Shown here in pieces: positions 1-9,456 of a DNA stretch of 64,000 bases. The notes under the pieces were generated by a model. It was given only the letters and a program-made list of their open reading frames with translations, was not told the origin of the DNA and made no database searches. Every line of letters begins with the position of its first letter. Position 1 is the first letter of the stretch. A program made the translations under genes and the position numbers. This DNA comes from Zychaea mexicana (lineage: Eukaryota > Mucoromycota > Mucoromycetes > Mucorales > Lichtheimiaceae), in NCBI RefSeq assembly GCF_025766255.1, contig NW_026516664.1, positions 992,001 to 1,056,000 on the forward strand, read 5' to 3'.

Positions 1-5
1 CTTAC

Positions 6-1214
6 CTCTCGTAAAAGAATCCACCTGACTGATCCAAATAGTTGAAGAATTTGAGGTAATCGTTTGAGCGCCATAAGGACAGCGAGGCAATTTCAAAGTT
101 GGTCCAGAAATGACATAGATTGTACGATCCGCCATCATCGTCCGTGATGAAGCGATACAATGAATCCTCCTTGATGGGCCAGTGCTTCACAACCTCGGGG
201 CGATCACGCTCAAAGTCCTTAACCGTTTGCCACAGTGATGGGACAGTCGCGCCGAATTCACGGAACGCAATATTGAAACCTGTGAAAAATAGATGTTAAT
301 ATGCCAAGTTGCCAAGTTGATGATGATCCTTACCATATTTCTTGTTATTGTTGCGCATGAATTTGAATACATCATAGTCCAAATCACAGTGATAATCCAC
401 ATCAGGCTCCAAACGCCAATAGTAGTCAAACTCGTCCAACAAAGGATGCCGGAAAAAGAACCCGCTTTGGAAACTATATCAGATAGAGAGAATAAGAGAG
501 TAATGATAACGACGAGCAAGTGGGGTGAGTGGATAACGCTAAAAACATACACACACATACAGAGAGAAACCGAGATATCTCTTTTTTTATGTCACAGTGT
601 AACCTTGCCGCTCCACCAACAACAGGATCTGCAACTTACCGGCACATGTGGCGATAGCTCTCGCTTTCTGCGTAGGGAATGCCTAGCTTGGCCATTTCTG
701 CTCGTTTGTCGGCTGCCAAGTTCTGGTCGATAAACGGTGGATAACCCCACATTTGACTGTCCAATTTGCCATAGCGCGTACCGGCCGTCGTCAGTGCGGA
801 CGTTGTATCGATAAAATCTTGGGTAAAGTCATCGTCATTCAAAAAAATGTATGGGTATTGATACTTTTTGTTGAATCGCTGTTCAATCTGCTCAATCGTG
901 CCAACGATGCCGTTGAGTTCTCGGTTACGAACCAGGATGACAAAGCATGCTCGGACGGGATCATCTGGCTTAAAGTCGGAAAGAGGCGCATCCACGGGTG
1001 GTTGCGCAGGTAATACTGGTGACTCTGGTGCAGCGGTTGTGCTGTCAAGGCCGTTCTGTTCTTCTGCTCCATTGAGAGAAACGAAATTACTGACAGGTAA
1101 GAAAAACAAGAGTGAAATGGTCAAAAGAGCCAAAGTGCCAACGAGTAGGAGTCGTTGCCGACCAGCTACTCGCCAGTTATTCATTTCGCGGGTAAGAAAC
1201 GCAGGCAGCGCCAT
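6..1214 (-). CDS. GT15 alpha-1,2-mannosyltransferase (KRE2/MNT1 family), 3' part outside window
   Basis: Golgi glycosyltransferase that adds alpha-1,2-linked mannose from GDP-mannose to O- and N-linked glycans of secreted and cell-wall proteins. Exons read 1214-640, 473-334 and 279-6; the next donor (GGTAAG) lies at the window edge, so the C-terminus is missing. The protein has a short cytoplasmic tail, one membrane anchor (about residues 20-44, LLLVGTLALLTISLLFF), a stem rich in Pro/Ser/Thr, and then the GT15 catalytic domain beginning at VRACFVILVRN. Family landmarks are YPYIFLNDD, the splice-joined CRFQSGFFFRHPLL, YYWRLEPDVDYHCDLDYD, the FGFN-type segment KYGFNIAFREFG, and CHFWTNFEIASLSLWRS. 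The domain order matches type II Golgi KRE2-like enzymes. The start is the first ATG before the anchor. It lies 212 bases downstream of the PLC-like gene on the same strand. Family assignment is secure; the exact paralogue is not. Confidence 0.93.
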
Positions 1215-1426
1215 GGGCAGGGAGCTTGCAAGTTTTGTTTGTGGGGGATTTGGCCTGCTGAGTACTTGGCAGTGTATAAGAGCTCTAAAGTAAAACCCAA
1301 TCAGATTAACGCCCCCTTTTTAAACGTTCCGTGTCTTGCCTCGGGCTTAGATCCAGGTGTAACAACAAACATCTATTACCCATTTGATTTATTTTTATTT
1401 CTCTTGCTATTTCTTTCTTTCTTTCT

Positions 1427-3150
1427 CTACAGTTCATCTCGCTCGTGTGGATGGTGGACTGAGACAAGCTTCGAGGGGGCCAATTTGATCTTTGACTGTC
1501 CTTGCCACTTTGCAAAATTAACGGGTATCATGCGTGTCTGCAGTTCATGCAGGTACTTCAGATGATAGTGGTACTGATCGACCAGTATCGCATTCACGAA
1601 CACGTCTGCCCCGGCATTGTCAATATTGCATCCATTTTGAGAAACAATAGCATTCTCCCAAATAGTAGGTGTGAAATAAGCCTACACAATCAGGGAAAAT
1701 GAGCATCGTTTTCTTCATCTTTCATCATCGATGACAGGAATTAGGCCATACCTTGCCTTCGTCCTTGCTGCTAATCAAGGATGATGAGAAAATTTCACAT
1801 TAGTATCAGTGCTTCAAATTAAAACTTGAGAAAAACGCTGTCCGTACCTGCTGTCGCCGCCATCAGATGATGGATCGACATACCCTGTACGACATTGACA
1901 CGATAATTAGCGATATATACAAGTGAAGCCCAATTAGAACCGACAGGTACCTTCAATCCCCACAGCACCGGGTGTTTTGCATAATGTATTCAACTGTTCA
2001 TTCAAATTCGGTGTATTCTGCTTAGGAGTCGATCGCCAGAATTGCTATGTATCAAGTAGAAGAACCGGCATTAACCCCTTGCTTTATACCGTCACGCTCA
2101 TTAGTTGCGACCGTAATAATGCTACCTCTGAAAAATAGACGCTGTTTCTTGGGCCACCACTTCTATTCGTTGTCAATACGATCTTTGAGCGAATGCCTAC
2201 AAGCTCACCATCGCCTTCCCACTGTGGCGCTTCTGGGTCGTAGTTTACCAAGCTGCCCAAGGACTTCCATGCTATGTCTCTTCTGTATATAAATGGACAC
2301 TACGTATATTCATGTATTACTGATTTGCGTGTCGGAAGTACTTATACCGAATTCTCGCTGCAGAAACCAATTACCTGGCCATCTTCAAAGGGGTCAATGC
2401 CTTCAACTCGCTCGGTATGTACCTTACATGCTTGATCCCACGTTTTCTCAAACGCCGATAGAGAAACATCATCGGGCATGTTGGCATTGACAGTAATCAC
2501 TTGCTCCTCTTGTACGCGAGCATAGTCTAGTATTTCATCGGCTATATCCTGAAGCGTCATACTCGAATCTGAACAAGCGACAATCGCGTTCCTATACATC
2601 CATATAATTGATCAGTTTAGGGTCGCACCTTTTTATTCATCCTTCGCTCCCTTTCTTTCCTCCCAATCCTTCTATTCTTCTACTTCTTGTGCATTGAATG
2701 AAGCGAGAGGTTTAAGAAGAAGCCCTTACTCGGAAGATGAGCACAGGTTCAAATCAAGCAATCGGATACCTATATACATAACAGTCGTAATGTATTAGCT
2801 GCTACTTTCATACGTAATTGCAGGACACTGCACAGCCGTCAATGCTTACCATCACGAAGCATTTCGGTCAATGAACGATCTTGAGAAGTGGCATCATGAG
2901 CACCGAGCCAAAAGAATCGATTTACGGGAAGGTTGTAATATTTTGGAAAGTTATTACAAGCGAGTGGAGCTGGTGGCAATGGTCTGACAGGTGCACTACG
3001 TATTTTCGTGTCGTCGTATCAAAAACCAAAAGCGCTACCGAGAGAAGCTATACACGTAGTAAAGAGGGCTTACGTCTGTCGATCAGCTGTTACAGATACG
3101 GCTGTACCCAAGCAGGTTAACAATACGATTGACCACGTAAGCTTGACCAT
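1427..3150 (-). CDS. PLC-like phosphodiesterase-fold protein with signal peptide and C-terminal RDEL
   Basis: Nine exons join in phase: 3150-3074, 2995-2850, 2769-2730, 2591-2375, 2299-2126, 2044-1951, 1884-1848, 1770-1752 and 1681-1427, giving 352 aa. The N-terminus is a clear signal peptide (MVKLTWSIVLLTCLGTAVSV). The body resembles the PI-PLC X-box/TIM-barrel phosphodiesterase family: CNNFPKYYNLPVN, then FFWLGAHDAT with the first catalytic His, then DGIRLLDLNLC. The second family His, normally in a CHxxC-like segment, is not seen; the sequence there reads IVACSDSS, so activity is doubtful. Near the C-terminus ADVFVNAILVDQY fits the barrel's last strand. The protein ends HERDEL, a KDEL/HDEL-type ER-retrieval variant, so an ER-lumen location is inferred. 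Three exons are very short (40, 37 and 19 bases). Fold assignment is from motif pattern only; substrate unknown. Confidence 0.75.
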
Positions 3151-3640
3151 AAGTGAAGCTGAAATGGAAGAAAAAGAACTATGTGTTCTGTGTTACCAAC
3201 TTGTTCTCTCATGCGATTAGAAATTTCGCGTTCGTAGTTTCGGCCTAAACCTTAGCACGTGCACTAATGCACGCTTGAATACTGTACATGTGGCAACAAG
3301 ACAAGGTTCCCTTCTGCACGGAATAATACTTGGCCGCTCACGATGAAAAGGACTATTATGCCAGTTGTGTGTGGATCAAAAAGCATCCAAATGTGGAAAT
3401 AAGAACTACTCATAGCCGGCTTCGAACGGAAAACGGAGCTCGCTATGATATACAGTAATGATCCGGAAAGCCCCCAACCGAATGAAATGCGCAGCGGTCC
3501 ACAAAGCTCGTAAGATACTACACTCCAATGGCTACAATGGAGAGACCATTTATATAAGCTCTCTAGACCTCAAGATTGTCAACGTTCACCAGCATGAGAA
3601 AGATGGCAATTGTATACACAAAAATACAGACCGTATGATC
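3151..3640. other. Spacer between PLC-like gene and repeat pseudogene
   Basis: No open frame here shows family motifs, a splice-consistent extension or a signal peptide. The first bases upstream of 3150 form the 5' region of the PLC-like gene. I see no RNA gene. Confidence 0.5.
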
Positions 3641-3769
3641 GAATGAAAATGGACACATAAATTTTGTCCTCAGGTATACAGCAACATGCGAAGAAGGTTG
3701 AAAACAGCGAAATTGATGGTATAGTACTAGTTCTATATAATTATTATGATCGATCACTCTTTTGACAAT

Positions 3770-4149
3770 GTTCTGAATTTGCTGTGGCACACCCTCATTG
3801 ATATTTCCGTCCCGAGGATTATTGCTAGATCGCCTGTCTCTAAGGTTGATGACTCGCTTATCCCGAAGATTGATGATACGTTTGTCGCGGTGTTAGGGAG
3901 CACGTTTATCCGAGTGGTTGAGTTGCACACTTTTCAATATCAGGGATAGCAGATTCCAGATTACTGTCACTGATAACATCCCGATGGTTGATAACCTGGC
4001 CAGCATCTTCTGCTTGGGGTTGATGCTTTTCGGTAAGGGCATCGGCGGAGATAATATTGAAGGTCAGAATGATGACAGCTGCAATGGTAGCCAAAGTGTT
4101 AGACTTCGCTATATTATATACTTTTAACAACTACTTATACATACTTCAT
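3770..4149 (-). pseudogene. Broken secreted charged-repeat protein (leader-family member)
   Basis: A signal-peptide-like segment (SNTLATIAAVIILTFNIISADA) is followed by a hydrophilic body with a VINHRD motif that stops at 3906-3908. Beyond the stop, in another frame, the same type of motif recurs (IINLRDKRVINLRDRR, about 3835-3895), so the reading frame appears to have shifted. The segment has no in-frame ATG directly. The ATG at 4149-4147 can be joined by a very short intron (4140-4104, 37 bases) to give MKYSNTLATIAAVIIL, but that is a guess. The leader resembles those of the proteins starting at 6344 and 16714. It is either a decayed gene or a young one with an unrecognised structure. Confidence 0.4.
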
Positions 4150-5420
4150 TTATATGCTTTTTTAACACTATACGGGGGTGTTAAACTATTTTTTTTCTCC
4201 CTCTCTTATCTTTAACAGAGCTGTTAGCATAGTATATGTTATTGGTCCGTAAATATTTTGAAACTTTATCCAGGAAAATGGTAATGATCAGTTCGTCATT
4301 TATTCTCAATAAAGTAATCACCAGTAACTTATATAGAATTTGAGCTCCATCACCCTGCTTCATCCAACTTAAAACCGCTGCTATCCATGCTTTTTCGTTT
4401 CTCACAGAGCACACTGCTGCAATGAAGTATAATATATTGTTCAGTCATTACAATACTAGTTATTCTCTCGCATGAGAGCTAAATTCTTACAAGGATCCTC
4501 TTACATCGATGTATGGTTTTCAAACGCGAGCTTGCAAAAAAGTCTAACAAGCGAGACAGAATGCGTTATTATTAAGTTATTTTGTTTGTTTAGATCTTTA
4601 AAATGTCATCTTTCTTAACTCCTGTCTTCGCGGATCAAGTCTGGGTAAATGCAGAAGAAGCATAATGAATGGTAAAGTTCCTATTACGAGAGAAAGAGAG
4701 AGTCCATATACTAGTATATCATATGATATCATCGTAGCTACATGACGATCTACCTTAGTTGTGGATCTCATTCCGCTGGATACAGCATCTTTCTATCGTC
4801 TTTTATTACGCCCTACGCATATGTATAAACAGCCCTAAAACAGCCGCGTACCAACTAGGTTACTAGCTCTAATAAAATAAAATATCAGTAATAATTAGTT
4901 ATTGTTGTGTTGTGGCGTCAAAGCCGGACAGTGACCGCACAGCGTACATGGCTAACCTTCAATTCCTGCGGTAGCATCGCCCCTGAATTAATATAATGCA
5001 TTGTACATACTTCCACCTCAAAAGTCATAAACTACATTTTGTTTCGGCAATACTGCTTTTCTCAGCCTTCTTTTTACTAGGAAATTTCCCAGGCGAAATA
5101 TAAACAAAATAGCATAGCAATACAACACATGCTGTATAGTATGGAGTGAGCTGTGAGTGCATATAAAAGACACAAAAGCTTTTTTAAATCAGGAGATGGC
5201 AGCATAATGACTAAATTCTACATTATTGTAGATTATAGGGTGCAAAGACAAGGAGGAATTATCAAACTACAGTATGCTCCAAACATTGTGGTATTGGCTT
5301 TCGCTACTTTATTCACTTGAGAACTGAAGTTCATGAACAACAACGTGATATATAAATTAATTAGTTGCGTCCTTCCTCCTCGCCTACTTTAGCTGCATAA
5401 GCGTCAGTGTCCACGTCCTT
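4150..5420. other. AT-rich spacer, nothing recognised
   Basis: About 1.3 kb with stops dense in all frames. There are short purine runs (for example 4689-4703) but no coding fragment, RNA gene or transposon end that I can support. Confidence 0.5.
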
Positions 5421-6344
5421 TTAATCTTCCTTGGCATTAGCAGTCTTCGGTTCCTCGTTTTTGTCCTGAGCCTTTTGCTGATCGTCAGAGCGATTTTCCT
5501 GGCTGTTAGATAACTGCTCCTTCATTTTTTCCTTTTTTTCTTCCTCGATCTCCTCCGTGTCCTGGTTCTCTTCCGTAGGCTTCTTAGCGGCCTGCTCAGA
5601 TGCAGTTTGAGTAGATGATGTCTGGTTGGATCCTGCTTGACTGGTAGCTGTTTGTCCGGATGATTTTTGGCCGTTAGATTGCTGCTCGTTCATTTTTTCC
5701 TTTTTTTCTTCCTCGATCTCCTCCGTGTCCTGGTCCTCTTCCGTAGGCTTCTTAGCGGCCTGCTCAGATGCAGTCTGAGTAGATGATGTCTGGCTGGATA
5801 CTGCTTGACCGGTAGCTGTTTGTCCGGATGATTTTTGGCCGTTAGATGGCTGCTTTTCAACTGTTTCCTTTTCTTCGTCTTCGCCCTTATTTTTGCCCTG
5901 ATTCGCGTCAGTGGACAGCTTAGAAACTTGACTAGAGGATGTTTCAGCAGATTTTGCTTGACCAGGTGCTGTTTGACGGGTTGATGCTTGATCAGATCGT
6001 CTTTGGCCGTTAGATGTCTGACTGTTCGGAGTCTGGCCCGTAGTTGAATGCCTTTCTTCATTCTTTGCCTTATACTTGTCACCATAGTGCAAGGTCATTC
6101 GCTTCATTTTCTTGCCGTTCTTGCTTGCCTTCTTGTGATTGTCCTTATGCTCTGCGCCAGTAGTAGCAGTAGTATATCCAGTAGTGCCTTGTTGAGGAGT
6201 GCTGGATAATGCAGGTGCTGCCGCACCAGAATTATCTACAGCACCTGCTGCTTGAGATGACTGCTGTTGAGGAAGAGCCTCAATGGAAACGAAGCCAAGA
6301 GCCAAAATGGTAGCGGCGATTGCAGTAAGTGTGATGAACTTCAT
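5421..6344 (-). CDS. Secreted low-complexity protein with QTSS/QTAS and acidic-Lys repeats
   Basis: Single exon, 307 aa. It begins with a signal peptide (MKFITLTAIAATILALGF, likely cut after VSIEA). The mature body has no family domain. It alternates Ser/Thr/Gln/Gly stretches (TATGQAVSSQTSSTQTASEQ), which would suit O-glycosylation, with highly charged stretches (DTEEIEEEKKEKM). A 56-residue unit (168 bases) occurs twice in near-perfect tandem, for example TTCATTTTTTCC starting at 5521 and at 5689, with a third partial copy towards the N-terminus. A short Lys-rich segment (KKASKNGKKMKRM) lies about residue 70. A TATA-like element sits about 80 bases upstream of the ATG. The leader resembles those at 4.1 and 16.7 kb. 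It could be a wall-associated or secreted disordered protein; function unknown. Confidence 0.7.
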   Translation of the reverse strand: MKFITLTAIAATILALGFVSIEALPQQQSSQAAGAVDNSGAAAPALSSTPQQGTTGYTTATTGAEHKDNHKKASKNGKKMKRMTLHYGDKYKAKNEERHSTTGQTPNSQTSNGQRRSDQASTRQTAPGQAKSAETSSSQVSKLSTDANQGKNKGEDEEKETVEKQPSNGQKSSGQTATGQAVSSQTSSTQTASEQAAKKPTEEDQDTEEIEEEKKEKMNEQQSNGQKSSGQTATSQAGSNQTSSTQTASEQAAKKPTEENQDTEEIEEEKKEKMKEQLSNSQENRSDDQQKAQDKNEEPKTANAKED

Positions 6345-6422
6345 TTTTATGACAGTAGGTAAATAAGCGAAGAAAAATATACGCGTGATAAAACAGAGAA
6401 GGTCTTGCTTTGCTTATTGAGT

Positions 6423-6429
6423 TTATATA
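6423..6429 (-). promoter_or_regulatory. TATA-like box for the QTSS-repeat protein
   Basis: On the minus strand the sequence reads GTATATAAAC about 80 bases upstream of the ATG at 6344, followed by a pyrimidine/purine-rich leader. Position and sequence fit a TATA element; no experimental support. Confidence 0.4.
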
Positions 6430-8664
6430 CTTTTTTTTCTCTTATTTCAGTGTCTTGCTTGGCATACATGAATACTATTGACTCTTTCCTTCTTGCTCGT
6501 TTTTAATTCTTCCACTGCATAGTAAATATACCGTGGTCTTCGCTGCATTAAAGGTAGAAAGGCTACAGCATAGTAGCCTCCAGTATAGAAGAATCTCCCG
6601 TTCCTCCTATTTTGCTTTAAAGTCCTAAATTAGCATAAATGTGAGATGTTGTTCGGAAACAAACAAATAAACTAGCGCATAAATATTAATTACTAACCTT
6701 GCAATCACTACACTGTGAATATAATAGCGGCAGTGCTAGGATTATACCTTCTCATTTGCTCTACATAAATCTTCATTAGTTCATAGAATATGCACGAAGT
6801 CTTTCTTTTCCATTGATAAAAAAAGCGGCGGTAATAGTTGCTAGTTTTGCCACTACCCGTGATAATGAGATTTCCAAAGTAGAAAAGGGTTGCTTTACCC
6901 CCTATTGTCGATCCTCATCACACATTTTTCTAAGGATCCACCGTGCATGGCATATATTCATAGCTGTGACCATTCCCGTTGCTTTTTCGCTTTTCATATC
7001 ACTGCGCGCAAATGAATATTTGTCATTTGATCATATGATCTTCGTTATGTCAGCTGTCTACGTAAATGGTTCCACGACAAGCTGTTTTTGAAGTTTCTGC
7101 AAAGCATGTTCACAATACTAAACGCCTTCCAAACTCAAGTGACTTTAGTCCTTTGGAGATTCTCATATGTAATGCATACTCTCTTAACTATCTTGAAAGA
7201 ACAAAAGGATCTCAAACAAAAACAAGTATGTTATTGTAGAACGCATATATTAAAATGGTTTCTAAACAATACGGTTACTTAGCAGCGATGATGCACACAA
7301 CTACTTGAGTAATCAGCGTATCTGATTTAATCGACTATCATTATTGTTGCGAGAGGCGTACAGTTATAGGAACAATTTACAGTCAAGGATTGAGTATTAT
7401 AGAACTTTGGAATCAACGTGCAAAAAAAAGTGGCGGGTGATCGGTATCTTAGCCTTTTTTTTACGTAAAGTACCCCCCATTTCTAGGGATAGGGCGGTTA
7501 GTGGAAACTGGCGCTTCTACATATGATGATCGATTTTTGATGGTAACAAGTTGCGGTGCATATACTCTACATATTAGTACGCTTATATCTAATCTTTATA
7601 TATGTCTTACTTTAAAAAGGATCTACATAAGACTTTTCTAAATGGTTTAAACAGAAGAATAAAATGAAGCCTCGCCGTTAGCTGGCTGTGGATATCATAA
7701 GTAACAGACAAAAGATGATACCTAGTCCAAATACTTTTGTAATGCAAGAATTCCCCATCATAATTCACATTACCCTAACTTATATACTAAATAGTAAAGG
7801 TTAAGTATAGTGTAAAAACGAGCGATTCATTTATGGCTAATGCTGTATACGGGTAGGCGTCAAATGCTGTTTCTGCAATGGGATCCACTCCAAAAAAAAA
7901 TGTGTTGTTTTGTAAGTGCGATCCAAACAGTGTAATCAAAGCCATCGTCACCATTTATATAATACTTAGACATAAAAATTAGAAAGAGTATCTTATATAG
8001 CTACTGCAAATAGCTGCCATTTTCCAGGAACAGCGGTTGAAAAGATATTTGTTTGACACTCGTAGGTAAAAATAGAACATTCGAAGCTTTATTATGGTAC
8101 TGACGACAATACCATGTATGAATGACATGATATCTCAAGATGATGTTAGAGAACGATGTACACGTAGTACGTACTCTTGACGTTAATTTAGCATTCAAGT
8201 GACTCGTATATCGTAAAAGAATATATTGCATATTCTTAAAAGATCACATACGCCGCAAATCTCTTCTGCATATAATTTGATAGACAAAAGATCCTGAAGA
8301 CGGAAGATTTTCATATGTCAATGTCTGTCGCTAATAATAGTGTATACCTGTCTGAGCATTTCCTGTAAGTGACATTGTATAATCCACTAAAGTTACAGGT
8401 TCTTGATGCTTATCATAAACACACGTTGGATCTCTTGTTCCACGCATTACAAAATATTTGTACAAGAAAAACTACAATGATTAGCAAATGTACAAGACTT
8501 AAGGAATATACATTTATTGTACAGTAATCGCTTTGAAAAAAACACAATTGAGCGAATACACAATGTATAACAATCTACATTCACACATCTGTGTTTGCAA
8601 ATAATGCCAGTGCCACAGAGCAAACAAAAAAGAAAAAGAAAGAAATGTTATACAGTAACAAATG
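6430..8664. other. AT-rich gene-free spacer
   Basis: About 2.2 kb with short random-looking frames and A/T runs. I read both strands and found no family motif, splice-consistent exon chain or RNA gene. Confidence 0.5.
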
Positions 8665-9456
8665 AACAATGGTAAGCACGTGCTACTACTTAGTTACCTT
8701 GACCGTAATGATTTCCTTGATTTTTATGGTTTCTCTGGTCACCTTGTTACTTGCAGTCTTCATTGGACTCCCCACGTCGAATCTTTGCATGGTGGCTGTC
8801 TTGGCCATGATGATTACCATGATCCTTGCCATTACTTCGTTGTGTTCCCGTTTTCTTGGCCTTCTCCATTTTTGTTGCCCCCACCATGTCGAGTCTCCAG
8901 ATGATGATTGTCCTGACCGTAATGTTTGTCACGGACTACCTTACGATTTCACCACGCAACAAAACCTACTGCTCTGGGATACATGTTTTGCACACGCTCT
9001 AACACTTTCTTGTACTCTTTCCTTGTCTGAACAACTAGCAGCTTCAGAAGCTCCTTTTGCATCTCCTCCATTTTCCTCTCGTCACCATCATGCATAGCAT
9101 CATCGTAGGCCTTGACAAGTTTTCGGACGTTCGTTCATAATGAACCGTACAGCCCTTGACATAAGTAATACTGTCGTCACGACCAGTAATCCCCTTGTAG
9201 ACGTTTAGATATCCGGTTTTCTGAGCGTCAGAAAAATCCATGACGAAACCAACACGTTCGTCTGGAAACGTGAATGTGATCTCGTATGCCTTAACAGAGC
9301 AGCAGAATAGAGCTCAAAATGTTCGGTAGTGTTTCCGTCAAGGACAGCATTAAAAGCCACTACATGTCATTGTAAATAGTATGCGCGTCATCCTAGAGCT
9401 ACTATTATCCATACAAGCTGCTTCTTCAGGTTGATACTGTTTTTTGGTTTGCTCAT
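8665..9456 (-). pseudogene. Frameshifted gene with His/Gly/Gln-rich C-terminal repeats
   Basis: On the minus strand an ATG at 9456 starts MSKPKNSINLKKQ. Convincing protein segments then appear in different frames: VVAFNAVLDGNTTEHFELYS; VKAYEITFTFPDERVGFVMD; KTGYLNVYKGITGRDDSITY; after a one-base shift, VRKLVKAYDDAMHDGDERKM and RKEYKKVLERVQNMYPRAV; and finally a His-rich tail (KHYGQDNHHLETRHGGGN, then GNHHGQDSHHAKIRR in another frame). The order is collinear, so this looks like one gene broken by at least three frameshifts or stops. The HGQD-HH motif recurs in the tail. No family is recognised. Confidence 0.55.
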
